From NCBI GenBank assembly GCA_012932865.1, contig SAXG01000001.1:1911693-1975692 (forward strand): a stretch of 64,000 nt of DNA, read 5' to 3'. Both the position numbers and the translations under genes were made by a program. The DNA is from Amylostereum areolatum (Eukaryota; Basidiomycota; Agaricomycetes; Russulales; Stereaceae). The notes beneath the pieces are model-generated. The model had not been told where the DNA came from. It made no database searches and worked only from the letters and a program-made list of their open reading frames with translations. Each line of letters begins with the position of its first letter. Within the stretch, counting starts at the first letter, position 1. Shown piece after piece: positions 33,998 to 46,400 of the stretch.

Positions 33998-35507
33998 TTC
34001 TTGTGGCCTTTTATCCTCTGTCCACTTTTTCTTCTTGAATCTTCTCACTTCCCTCCGCGATAATGTCCCTTACCCTCGTGTTTTATATACCCTGCCCAGT
34101 CATCTCGGCTTTATGGCCCGCTACGACGACCCTACGCCCCAACAGATCATTTATGTGCCCCCACCGTGCTGTCTAGACTCCGGATTGCTATCTCCCGACC
34201 CCTTAGCGCTCTCCCTCTCAATACATTCCTTGATTCCTTAATAGTATTGGATACAGTCGACCATCGTGTCACTTGTTCAATGCCACATTGCCATTCTGAC
34301 CATTTATATTCACTGAAGGTTTGAGAGTACTTACACCACCAGGCGATCCCTCAGCTTCATTCCGATATCACGCCCCTGAGTTTGAAGTTGGTGTGCCGAT
34401 GGATGGAATCCAAAAATGTCAAGCGGATATCACGCTCAACGAATTCCCTTGGGCCCGAAGCTGAGGTTCTTTGGATTCAATCCAATAATCTTACTAAGCT
34501 CATCAAGAATCGCTCGGCGGGTTGCTGGCTTAAATCGTGCTTATTGCGATCTTATCCTGATGTAGAAGGAAGAAAATCATGATATTTTCATTTGATAACT
34601 ACAGAGTATATGGGGGCTGCTACGGGATATATGGAGAGGGATGACAGGTGAGAGAGGGTTACCTGGGATGCCAACAAAGCAGGTGGACCAGACGGAGACC
34701 GAGATAAGACCAGGGAACCCAGTGAGCCAGGGGACAGAGAGCCAGGACCAGAGAGGAGCGCGAGCGGGACCAAGATCGCGAGCGAGGACCAAGACCGCAA
34801 GCAAAAATCGAGAGACCGAGAGTAAAGTTCAAGACCACGAGCAAAGTTCAAGACCAGGAGTAAAGTTCAAGGCCGCGAGCGAAGGTGAGGACGACTGCCA
34901 GCGACAACAAGAGGGGCGCCGGAGCATGTGCAAATCCTGAATGCTGTCGCGAGGGCAGGTGGGCGGTAAGTGAATAGAACACGCACCATGGTCCAGACTC
35001 TGGATGATGCCCACATGAGAGTGTCGAAGGGAGAGTCCATACCCAACCCTTCGTACATCCACGGAAACCCTGACGCGCCGTCCAAATCTCGGTACGTCGG
35101 AGTCGCCCATTACAGATGAGGGGTTATGGCCAGGTGAAGGACGGGGAGAAGAGAAGGACGTGGTGAGAGGAAACAAGGAGTCGAGGATGACTTGGCGCGA
35201 CGACGAAAATGAATACTGCTTACATAACCCGCGCTCGTCGCCGTCCATCGAGGACTCTGTGGGGATTGAAACTGAGAGGACAACCTGTACTCACGCTGAC
35301 TTGGGCGCGAAGCCGACTTTCTCGCAACGGATAATCGGAATGGCGCCGAGATTGAGGGGGTTGGATTGAAGCTGACACGATGCTAGCGTGAACCCTTGGT
35401 CACGCCATCAGACTCATCCGAATGGCCCCGCATAGAGTCATGCTGAGGCAACTGCTGGTGGTGTAGTGAGGGATCTTCGCCTTACATAACGCGAGAAAGG
35501 CTCGAGG
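33998..35507. other. 1.5-kb intergenic region
   Basis: Between ARF6 and the cysteine synthase. It holds the purine-rich repeat described separately and the cysteine synthase promoter. An inverted pair CCTCAGCTTC (about 34350) and GAAGCTGAGG (about 34459) is present. Open frames here owe their length to the repeat and have no motif, so I call no gene. Confidence 0.55.
34690..34890. repeat. degenerate purine-rich minisatellite
   Basis: Units of about 18-19 bp built on GACC(A/G)(C/A)GAG and AGTAAAGTTCAAGACC recur with drift, clearest at 34800-34875, where AAAGTTCAAG appears four times. The strand is strongly A/G-rich. The resulting open frame is low complexity and not a gene. Confidence 0.7.
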
Positions 35508-35591
35508 ATGACGATATCCTGGCGCCTTCTCAAATCATCTCCCGTACTTATACGGAGACTGCAATGTTTCCTTACATCTCTCTACGCCAGT

Positions 35592-36970
35592 ATGAGAGTC
35601 ACCGCTCTCACCTCGTTAAAAACGGTCCTCAAGCCAGCACTGTCGCGGGGGTTCACGTCTAAAATCGTCAATGGTTTCCCTGGTGCTGTCGGAAATACAC
35701 CTCTTGTGCGTTCTACAAAGCGACACGGTGTATACATTAACCTTGACCTTCCGTGCAGATCCTTCTGAAAAAGTTGTCGGAACAGACGGGCTCGCGCATC
35801 TATGGCAAGGCGGAATTTCAGAATCCGGGCGGCAGCGTGAAGGATCGCGCGGCACTGGGTGTCATCGAGGACGCGGAGGCGCGGGGTCGGTGCGCGCTCT
35901 CTTTGGGCTTGCTTCATCGAACTCATTTCTGACTTGTCAAAAACTCCCAGGTTGAAACCTGGAGGTGTTGTCGTCGAAGGGACAGCGGGAAACACCGGGA
36001 TTGGTCTTGCCCATGTCTGTCGCGCGAAAGGTTATAAATGCGTGATATTCATGCCCAATACGCAGGTGCGTTGCCCCTTCCAACTTCATATCAGTCTGTC
36101 GCTGACAGTTGTCTCAAACCCCTGGATAAAGAGTCAGGAAAAGATTGACCTTCTTCGCATGCTCGGTGCAGAAGTGCACCCTGTACCCGCGGTCGCTTAC
36201 GAGAACCCAAAGAATTATAATCACCAAGCTCGCGAATACGCGGAACTTATACCAAACGCGATCTGGACGGACCAGTTCGACAACGTAGCAAATGCGGAAG
36301 CTCACTACCGCTCAACGGGGCCTGAGATCTGGGAACAGACCAGTGGAGACTTGGACGCTTTCATTGCTGCAACAGGAACAGGCGGCACGCTGGCGGGAGT
36401 TGGAAGATATCTGAAGGAGAAGAGCGGAGGGCGTACGCAGGTGTGGCTGGCAGATCCACCCGGCAGTGTGCTTCATAGCTATGTCTCCAGCGGTGGCAAG
36501 TTGAACGAGCGCAGCGGGAGCTCCATCACGGAGGGTGCGTTCCATATCACTTGTCCAGTGTAGTGTGTTCACGATAAGGTCTTGCAGGTATCGGCCAAGG
36601 ACGTATCACAAACAACCTTGCAACGTTCGTGAACGACCTCACGGGAGCTCTTCACATACCGGACGAGAAGTCAATCACTATGGTATACGACATTCTTGAC
36701 TCGGAAGGTATTTATATCGGGGCAAGCTCTGCTCTCAACGTCGTCGCTGCTGTTGAGCTTGCCAAGCAACTGGGACCTGGTGAGTTTGTTCATCCTAACG
36801 TTGCTTTTGGGTACCAATTCCTATGTACTACAGGCAAAACTGTGGCCACGATTTTGTGCGATGGGGCATACCGCTATCAAAGCAGGCTGTTCTCCAGGAA
36901 ATGGCTGGAATCGAAAGGGCTCTCAGACGTTATTCCAGAACACTTGCAGAAATACGTTGTTCTTGAATGA
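35592..36970 (+). CDS. mitochondrial-type cysteine synthase / O-acetylserine sulfhydrylase-like
   Basis: A PLP enzyme of the cysteine synthase fold. From the ATG at 35592 it begins [21 protein letters not shown], a likely mitochondrial presequence, then [15 protein letters not shown]-lysine site: [12 protein letters not shown]; phosphate loop: [13 protein letters not shown]; then [26 protein letters not shown] and the C-terminal [17 protein letters not shown]. Exons 35592-35705, 35759-35889, 35951-36065, 36132-36534, 36588-36779 and 36834-36970 give 363 residues, in phase. An in-frame ATG at 35508 would add 28 residues. The features resemble the mitochondrial YGR012W-type group more than the main O-acetylhomoserine enzymes; substrate not proven. 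Confidence 0.88.
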
Positions 36971-37872
36971 GGATCAGGACCACTTTGGCTTCCATACAAC
37001 CTCACCTTATCATTGGTTTCAACACATTTTGACTCACGAGGACAATAATCACATTGACTACACAGAAACCGGAAGCTTACATGCGGAGAATGACTCCCGA
37101 CTGCACCACATCCATCAAAGCCCTATGCCCAACACGCCTCTCGACGGACATGCTGCTGGGCGCCTGGCGAACCACGCCACCCGAATAAAGTACATCCGTT
37201 GTTCTGGAGCAACCATGACTAGTGAAACGTTGGCGTTGCGACCGCACCACGCAGAAGTTGAGCAAGTCTGAAACAATGGAAGCAGAGCTTTGAACGATGT
37301 TCACCCTGCAAAGCATGCGGAGAGGTTGCCACTCATCCTTTCATGGGAGGATAAAGGGGGCCTCGATCGCATTACGATGGAAAAAGACACGGCCGTCGTT
37401 CACGAATTGTGACGACAAGGGAAGTACAAAGCGCACAATTAAGTTTTGCGTCGATTGTTGGAGTACGTACACAATGGTCATTGACAGAAGGACGCGGCGG
37501 AGTGTTCTACACTTTGACGAGCCCGTTCACACTTCAAGGACTGACGTCGGTCTGTGTGGTTCTTGGATCAAACAATGAAGGCAGTGCCGGAGAGCGGGAC
37601 ATATCCACGCGAAGGACTTGAAGGACATGTCCACGTTGTGAACGCGCCGATCAAACTGGGCGCACCACGGTTTGATCACATACACGCGCAGGCCGATCCC
37701 CTTAAAGGACTCGTGGATCAAGGCGTCCGTAAGAAAGAACTCAGGAACAAAGACAACGGGTGAACCTGTTGAGAATAAAAGCCCATCCACGACGAGGATA
37801 AGGACCGCTTCTATTTTCCTCTCCCCCGGATCGACAACATCCCTTCGCACTCGAACCTATATCCAACTTCCA
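36971..37872. other. intergenic, no gene seen
   Basis: 900 bp downstream of the cysteine synthase and upstream of the zinc-finger gene. Several frames are open for 70-190 codons but lack motifs and splice-joined continuity. Likely 3' UTR plus promoter. Confidence 0.5.
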
Positions 37873-40046
37873 ATGGCCTACTACTACCCCACGTACCCCC
37901 AGACTTACCCCTCTAAGCCGTCCTACGGGACGGCGCCCATATATCGTCCTCAAGGAAATTGTGACGCTAGCATTGTGAACAGCACCGCCTTCGGTCCAAC
38001 CTTCGTCGATACCGCATTCACGAACGTTATGACAGACGGAATGAAGGTTAGTTCATCCCCCATTCCATACGAGAGACGGAGTGCTCACGTCTTCGTCGTC
38101 CTAGAACAACCGGGTGTGGAACCAGGGCGCATACTCCCCATTCATCCCTCAGACCGACTTTGGGAATGCCGCCATCGATGTTCAGGCTCAGAAACCGCTC
38201 ATGGAAGACCTCCAATATTTCCTTCCCAACGGCGGGTTCATCGCGTCACAGCCTATCATACCCTCAGCCGCCACCCGCCACACCAACTTCAGGTCAATGG
38301 GCCGACATCACCGACGCCCTCCCCGCTGTGGCCGCCAGTGGACATTTGGTAAGTCTGCAACCTCCTCCGTCCTCATCAGGATGGAGAATTGACCAGATCG
38401 CTATAAAGGATGCCACCCATCACCGCCATCGCACCATACCCTCAGCGGGGTCCGCCAACAGTCGACTCCCTCCACCCCCGTGCTGGACGCCACACTGCTT
38501 GCGCTGATACCATCGACGTGCCTGAGCGATTTCCGCCGCTACCTTCGACAACCACACCCCCAGATCGCCACCAGCCCCTGGCCAACAAGATCATCGAATA
38601 CTGGGCCAGCGTCGGAGTCTCGTTCACCGCCGGAAACGGTAGACGCGTCGACGAGCCAGGCGTCTACATGTACCAACCGCCCCCGCTCCCGATCTCTTCT
38701 TACCCCAGGACAACTATAGGCCATGGTCCCCCTCGACGCTTCCCCTCTCTCGAGGGTCGTCATCACGGGGGCTGTCAGAGGGGGGGTACCAACCCAATCG
38801 TCCCTCGCCATCATCCGGCTGGGGCGCCTTCCAGGTGCAAGGACAGAGGCGGGAATGTCGCGCATCCGGGTATGCACATCGTTTCCCCGTCTCTGGAGGG
38901 AGGTGCCTGACACGCAGTGGCCGGGCTGATGGCGAACAAGGGCCACCGACAATGGTGAATAAATCACCAACGGGCTATAGTGTCTCCCGCCGGTCTCCTC
39001 AAGAAACCGGACTGACATATGCCCCAATACATTTCAAGGCTACTGGGCCGCGAACCTCTTCGGAGGATAGCAGCTCGAGTGCCTTGATCAGATACCAACG
39101 ATAGATCCAAGACGACCTTCCCCAGGGATGGTCCCCTCTTGGAGTTAGATGCACCCGGAATTCTATCGTCGGCACCTTCAAGGCTGACGATAGCGCTGCC
39201 CACTCCGGGAAGCAATTCTGGGCGTAAACGGAGAGCGGAGGAGGATGAGCAGGAGGAGAGGGAAGTGGAAGAGAGGCCGAAAGAAGAAGAAACGGTCGCA
39301 GGCGGGGACTCATCAGCAGCCCAGGTGCTCAGCGCCAGCCCGTACTTCGACGTCTAAGTCCCACCGTTACACCTGCCCGGTGGAAGACTGCAGGAAGTCG
39401 ATGTCCAAACCAGGAGGCTGGACGCGACACGTCTTCCACACCCACTACTACGAACCGGACCTAACGCTTCGCACGAAGAAGAAGAAGGCGCTCTGGATCT
39501 GCGTGTGCGGGCAGTGCTTCCTGGAGAAGCGCACGCGGGACGATCCATCCCCGTATCTGCGGGAAGGTGCCCGACGTCTCTAGCTGGAGCTGGACGGAAT
39601 GGGATGCGAGGAATCGAGTGGATCCGCCAGACCCAGGGGCGCGTCCCTGCGGGAGGAGTATCAATGGACGGGCGTGGCGGAAGGATGAGGAGACTTGGGT
39701 GAGGAGGAGCTGGGAGGAGCTGGGGATCGCGGGCGTGATGCTAGGCATGCACGCCAGCGATCCGTTCCGGTGCCAGCCGAGACGAAAGTACACCTCGGAA
39801 GTCGCACGCCTGACGGCGATGAAGGTGAAATACGAGGAGGTGAAGCAGGACTGTACAAGGGTTGTACGCGCACATCGAGCGCTTGCGGGCGGGTGGAAGG
39901 GGTTGAAGATGGTGCACGCCGGCAGATGGACTCAGCTTCATGGTTCGATACCGAAAGACGACTCACAAGCTTTTCTTTTTCCTTTTATACTTCTCGCATT
40001 TTTTCTTCACCGTGGACACTTCGGCCTCATGTATTTGCATCGTTGA
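37873..40046 (+). CDS. C2H2-type zinc-finger protein, Tyr/Pro-rich N-terminus, several frame steps
   Basis: Unidentified nuclear protein. Exon 1 (MAYYYPTYPQTYPSKPSYG ... TAFTNVMTDGMK) splices at the GTTAGT donor to NNRVWNQGAYSPFIPQTDFGN. From CCC at 38271-38273 the frame steps to PQPPPATPTSGQWADITDALP. A long disordered region (LPQDNYRPWSPSTLPLSRG, GGYQPNRPSPSSGWG) leads to LELDAPGILSSAPSRL, an acidic run (EEDEQEEREVEERPKEEE) and, after a step at about 39339, one finger-like segment: YTCPVEDCRKSMSKPGGWTRHVFHTH (C-x4-C-x12-H-x4-H). A further step at 39549-39552 gives SWSWTEWDARNR and KYEEVKQDCTRVV. A transcription factor is the natural guess. The exact coding structure between 38340 and 38700 could not be fixed; the 3' end is approximate. 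Confidence 0.5.
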
Positions 40047-40530
40047 TTGTGCCGTCCATCTTCGTTATCGATGGGCGCGAGTTTTCGCCCTATATTGACA
40101 GCGTTCGAAATGCGAATGTTCTTTCTTCCTGTAAGTGCGAAAGTCGACGAGGGAGCTCATGTTGAGGAGGGAGATGGGGCAGGCTGTGATCTTGAGAGAG
40201 CAAGGGTAGATACGTCCGCACGTAGGGAGGCATCGACTTGAGTGACAATGTCCGCTGATCGACTGTGTCGACCAGGGAAGTTTGGGGACGGAAATGTGAA
40301 CAACGGTATACGAGTAGAGAGGGATGTGTGTGTGAACTGTCGATGGCACAGCAAACCTGGGGGCCCAGGCGCCAGGACTACGGAGGCTGGCAAATCGACT
40401 CGGAAGCGATCATCGATCACATGCAACCCCTGATGCAAGCCCGACGCGAGGCGCCTGTTCTAACTTCTCATGGTGTTCTCTTGCTGTCAACGACAATCTC
40501 CTGCTAATATCTGCCTCTCCTCTAAGAACC
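40047..40530. other. intergenic, no gene seen
   Basis: 480 bp before the telomere-protein candidate. Open frames are short and without motif; probably its promoter. Confidence 0.5.
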
Positions 40531-43042
40531 ATGTCGGAATCTTTGAGGCCATGGATAGCCACCTATCTCGTTGAAGTCGCAGAATCCTTCTCTGGACTAC
40601 TGAACGTGAAGGCACATACCAGAGGCAGGAAAGTCCAGCTTGTTGAAGTGCGTACTACAGAGTGTTTCTTCTCTATACCGTTGACGAGAAGCTTTCCTTC
40701 CAATTCATTTCAGTTTCTTACATATAAACAGTCAGAAAATGACAACTGTATATGGGCAGTTGCATCTGACAAACAACTTGAGATCCCCGTCTGTCTGAAG
40801 GGAGAGGCACTTGAGATGTTCTATCCACCTGGGTATGTCTCCCAGTCGGGTTTCCATCGCATATCTCTTACAGACCCTTGGAGCGACCATCAAGACAGTC
40901 AGACGAAAGAACTTGTTGAGTATCGAGGTGCACTTGCCATCATCAAATCCTTCAAGCCAATCTTTCGCCGGATTCCCAAGAGGGGAGGCGGACTTACTGC
41001 CGCAGACGTCTTGTCACTAGAAGTGGATGGGTTGTCGATTACCGGCTGCATCGGAGAACCGACATTTGGAAGCCCACGTGAGGTATCTAGCCAGGCATTG
41101 CTGAAGGAGTGGATAGAGGGCTTAAGGAAGGGGGGCAGGGGTGGGTACGTATTGCAATACCCTGGGCGATGGCTTTATTAATACCAACTCTTCTCAGCTT
41201 TGTCCTCAGGGAGAAGAGGGAGATGCGGGAACGTCGCGAAGCCGAAAACGAACCTATCGCTGGATCGTCCAAGACGACTCGTGGCGCCGTCGAAAAGCTT
41301 CCGAAAACTCTCGATAGCATAGTTGAAAACAAACAGTCCGTAGACTTCAAGAACAGCTACAGGAATAGGTGGAGTGTATGTGGCACTGGCTACTCATTGT
41401 ATAGCAACTAGAGCTGACCTCTTATTTAGAAAATTCGTCGAGACAAGAAAAGGTATTCTAGCCCACCGGTCGATGCGAGCGTGTCTCTGGGTCTCGGTAG
41501 GCTGTTTTTTTTTCTTTCACTTTCCGTGTGATCCAACGTCTCTATCCAAGGTGCTAAGCACATTCCCGAGGCGCCTCGGCCAACTACTATAACAACGGGC
41601 ACTTCAACAGCATTAACACCAGATAGTGAACGAAAACGTCGAAACAGTAAGATCGTCTTCGCCTACTAAGTGATGTTTATGGCTCAAAGCCCTATGTAGG
41701 ACAACTCGCACTCGATTTCTCGCCTTCATCCGAAGGGGTCGGAGCTCTTCAGGCGGATGAAGAGGACGAACCGGACAACGATTTGTTTGACGATGATGAT
41801 GACGATCTCGACGAGGGTCGAGCACGTGAAAACCACCTTCACAGGGATGTCGGTGCAAAGGATGGCCACCTACAGACCATGCCTTCTACACCATCGCAGT
41901 GGAGTCAGTCAAGCCCGCCACGACCCTTTCCCACCCATCTTGAGGAAGACAACGATCATCATCACTCATCCACGCACTCACCTACTCAGAATTCAGGGCT
42001 CAGACCTCTGACGGCTGCCGACACCGCCTTTTCTTCCTCATATCTGTCTCCTCCGACCCCAGCACAGCGCCCTCGCCCCACTATATTCTCGTCAAGTCTT
42101 CCAACGTCGACACCTCCAAGATCATCAAGACCTCATAGCAACCTTAACAAGGCGGAGTCGCTCCCTGCACTAGGCGGACTGGACAAACGTCACATCCCTT
42201 TACCGGTGGTACCCCCGACGATAGCGTCTTCTTCACAGGTTCAGGGAAACGGAAATGTTCTAGTGCCCAATTCGGATACATCGGGAACGGCGTCACAGTC
42301 CCAGCATACTCAATCGCAGTCTCAGCGGTCGCAGAAACGTTCAGGAGGACTTGGTTGGAGTCAGGGGTCGTCGGTTCTTGGGAAGGTCGGCACCTCCCTT
42401 TCACTGAAGCAGAACGCGGCAGTCGTCGCTGAAGATGTTCCCATGCTCGAAAATCCCCAGTCGTCGGTCGTGGTGCCACACACAAGGACGGAAGATCCGT
42501 CCATAGGCAAGCAAAGTCGGCGCGCCCGTATTATGGATGATGGCTCTGAACAGGGTCGGTCACTCGACGTGGATGATGCTATTACCCACACTCGTCTGGC
42601 TGGTGTCTCGCCGAGAGAGAGCTCTAGCCACGATCTTCCGCCTTCCTCCGCCACGAACATCTCGAGGTCAAAGAGGCCTCGTTCGCCTTCTATCCCGGAC
42701 GATCGCCATACCACGCAGAAAAAACGCCGAACTACTCAACAAAAAGATGTTCATGATGCTGTAGCCCCGAGGTCAACGTCAAGTAAGGCTAATGCGAGTA
42801 GCAAACAGGTAGCACGAAACCTCAAGACACCACATTTTGACCTAGAACGCACGCGTCGTCCAGCAACTTATCACCGACCCAAACTTGGAGGGTTTCAGCC
42901 GAACTACAGTCTGGGTGCAGGGGACGGTTCGGCGTTTCCTCTCTTGACATGGAAGACAGTGCAAGAGATCATCCACCGCACTGCCCAGATGCGCTCTGCT
43001 GAAGACCTCGTGAATAGTAACCATGCACGTCAATCTCCATAG
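40531..43042 (+). CDS. TPP1/Tpz1-like shelterin OB-fold candidate
   Basis: The N-terminus reads as an OB fold in the style of TPP1/ACD: LRPWI at the start (40546-40557), VQLVEFLTYKQ, then AVASDKQLEIPVCLKGEALEMF, which parallels the TPP1 stretch of a short strand, Asp, a basic strand and a Glu-Ala-Leu. EYRGALAIIKSFKPIF and AADVLSLEVDGLSI follow. The rest is about 550 disordered residues (KREMRERREAENEP, acidic DLFDDDDDDLDEGR, Ser/Pro-rich, KRPRSPSIPDD) with a short C-terminal helix (WKTVQEIIHRTAQMRSAEDLV). Exons 40531-40647, 40714-41144, 41210-41375, 41430-41496, 41551-41646 and 41700-43042 give 739 residues, exact and clean. TPP1/Tpz1 recruits telomerase and binds Pot1. The match is a motif-level inference, not a search result. 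Confidence 0.5.
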
Positions 43043-43403
43043 TTGACCTTGTTCAGAGTACAGCCGTTCCACTTCCGAGGGCGACGGCACATTCGTTCCC
43101 CTCGTTTGTTAGCCAGTCGCGAATCTTATGTATATCTATGTCGTTCGCGCGATCTAGAAGATGCATCAGATGGGACCCACGCTCTTCAAGCTTCAGTATT
43201 CACGCAAAGTATGACAGACGGAGAGTCATGGATGCATGAGTCTTAGATAAACTAAGTACGTTTATGGTCACGTGTAAACTGGCGAACGCGTCGCGTCGCG
43301 CGACGCCGATTCGTTGACTTTAATCTGCTCCGTCGGGTCTCGACACTCAACGCACGACCATCCACGCGCCACGACCCGCCCAATTTCACCATTCTGAATC
43401 TCT
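43043..43403. other. intergenic, chitin synthase promoter side
   Basis: 360 bp; contains a CGCGTCGCG-rich patch (43290-43310) just upstream of the chitin synthase start. No coding signal. Confidence 0.5.
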
Positions 43404-46400
43404 ATGTCTCATCAACAATCTGTATACTCATATTCAACCGGCTCCTCTTACGACCATGATGACGAATCCCCCGAGGGCGACGACGAGGACGACCAAACTA
43501 GCTCAGAACACGCCTATCCCTATGCTATCACCACTCGACCATCAGACCTGTCAGATTATCGAAGGATAAGTCGTGCTGTAGACCGCCTACAGGATCAATA
43601 TTCAACGAGCTCTTCCGAAAGCATAGAGGCACAAGGGCCCCAGACCCAGAGTCAGACTCTTCGTCTTGCCTCCCAAGGGCTCCGAGTCTCCCCCAATGCT
43701 TCCCCGACTACAAACCCGTTGGAAGGTCACCAACCTCATACCATCAAGTATTTGGACAACATAGGTCAGGAGTCATCATCCGGTGCTTCTACCTCTCAGC
43801 GGCAGATCACCTACCTCCCCACCATCGACTCTGGCCAACCCCTCGATTTCGACGACCTTTACCACCCCAACATCGACCCCCAAGACCCATTCATCGACAA
43901 CGTCGTTCAACATAGACCCACGTCAAATCAGATCTCTTTCAACCCGCGACCAGTCTCTCAAGTATCTGCCTACGAGGACACCAGAAGAACGTCCCCTGCA
44001 TATGTCCAACCGACAATCCCAACTTATCCCATATCGTATGCGCAACAGCAGCAATCATCCTTACAAACTCCCGACCGGCTGTACCAGCGGAAAGGGGCCT
44101 CCCCTATGCATACTGGGTCCCCCCAATACATCGACCATTTTCGCCATGACACCGAGGCGTATGCTTCCGGGACGAATTCACGACCTGCCTTTCACACTCC
44201 GAAGTCGCGCTCACCAACGCCCGCAATTGGTGAGGATGAATATGACATAGATGCTGAGACCAGCATTCATCATACCGGAACAACGCGAGCAACAGGAGAC
44301 CTTGGGTATCGTCGCGAGTCGCCTGACGAGAACGAGGAGTTCGACGAAGACGAAGAATACGATGGCGAGGAAGACGAGGAGGAGGAGGAGGAGGAGGATG
44401 ATGATGAGGATGAAAAAGTGCAGGAGCTTCTCTCGAACGAGAAAAGCAACCAACCACCTATGTGGGGGAAACCGCCTTCATTGTCGGACCAACCAGAAAC
44501 ACCGATGGCCACCCTCCACTTTGGCCCTGCTCCAACTGGTCGAATTCTACGTCGCCACAAAACCAAGAAACGTGTCCAGCTTACGAACGGAAACTTGGTC
44601 ATTGACCTTCCCGTCCCACCCAAGCTCGTCCTTCCTCGGTTGGGAGGTTTCGAGGTCATGAAGACGCGTTACACCGCCGTGACCTGCGACCCAGACGACT
44701 TCGAGAAACGGGGTTTTTTTCTGCGGCAGAACGAACTAGGCCGGCGGACAGAGCTTTTTATTTGTGTCACCATGTACAACGTGAGTCTTAAAGGTCCACT
44801 GTCCCTCCGTTTTTCTTAGCAACCCCCCCGTATAGGAAGACGAAATTTTGTTCTGCCGAACGATGTACGGTGTCATGCGCAACATAGCCCATTTATGCTC
44901 GCGTAAGAACTCACAGACGTGGGGAAATGATGCGTGGAAAAAGGTAACATAGCCATCTTCTGATAATTTTCGATCTAATGCTGCACACAGGTTGTTGTAT
45001 GCATCGTTTCGGACGGACGCAAGAAAATTCATCCACGAGTGCTGGATTGCTTGACGCTCCTTGGTGTCTATCAGCCAGGCGGCCACATGAAGAACATGAT
45101 CAATAACAAGGCGGTTACCGCGCATCTCTTCGAGTACACAACATCCTTCGCTCTTGATCCCAATCTACACTTCCGCTATCCAGACAAGGGCATTGTTCCG
45201 ACACAAATCATCTTCTGCATGAAGGAAAAGAACCAACAGAAAATCAACAGTCACCGCTGGTTCTTCAATGCGTTTGGTCGGATGTTGCAGGTAGGTTTAT
45301 CTGGGTGGAAGCGTGGGGTATCTGACCGGAACATTTTCGCTAGCCAAATGTGTGCGTCCTTATCGATGTTGGGACACGCCCAGGGAACAAGAGCATATAC
45401 CACCTCTGGAAGACTTTCGATCTCAATTCCAATGTTGGAGGTGCATGTGGAGAAATTGCGGACTTACAAGGGCAAAAACTGGTCTGCCCTACTCAATCCG
45501 CTGGGTCGGTGATACCCTTCGTCCTCTCTGCCGTCTTGTTGAAGCAGTCTCTGTAGTTGCCGCTCAAAACTTCGAGTACAAGATCAGCAATATTTTGGAC
45601 AAGCCAACGGAGAGTCTTTTTGGTTACATCAGTGTCTTGGTCGGTCTACTCGTCAACAGATTCTACCTCTGGGCTGATTTTGACTACCAGCCTGGTGCTT
45701 TCTCTGCGTATCGCTACATAGCCCTTCAGAACGACAAAAGCGGTCGTGGGCCGCTCGCCTCGTACTTTAAGGGTGAAGTTCTTCATGGTCGAGACACCGA
45801 TATCTTCACTTCCAACATGTGTAGGTGGCCCTCCTCGTTTCGTCCTGACGATTATTGATCCGACCCTTTCAAAGACCTTGCAGAAGATGTAGGTGATATC
45901 GTTCATCGCTCACTACGGTCGCCGACATATATCCTTTAGCGCATTCTATGCTTTGAACTGGTGGCAAAAAGTAACTCTAACTGGTAGGCCTATTGCATGG
46001 TGAAGGGTATGATCCGATGCTCATTCCGTGAATAAAGGGTACTTCGTTACGTGAAAAGCGCGGTAGGGGAGACTGACGTCCCTGATGCCCTCCCCGAGTT
46101 CATCGGTCAACGTCGCCGGTGGTTAAATGGGTCTTTTTTCGCTGCAACATACGCCATCGCACACATTCCTCAGATGATGCGCTCCGGGCATAGTCTCGCC
46201 CGCAAACTGTCACTACTTCTTCAAGCATTCTACAATATCATCAACCTCATCGCCTCCTGGTTTGCTATTGTCAGTCTCGTATTCGCGTTCACTGTATTAT
46301 GCTGACATGGGCTGAATAGGGAAACTATTATCTTTTTTTTGTTATTTTGACTTCATCTCTTGAGTCGGAGGGCTTCGAGATGCAATGGATTCGCTATGTT

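Noticed and set aside
34641..34940. 99-codon Gln/Arg-rich open frame
   Set aside because: Arises from the purine-rich minisatellite; no splice-joined neighbours.
40837..40877. Possible 41-nt intron (GTATGT...TTACAG) in the telomere candidate
   Set aside because: Splicing it breaks the frame, while leaving it keeps an open frame and an exact 739-codon protein.
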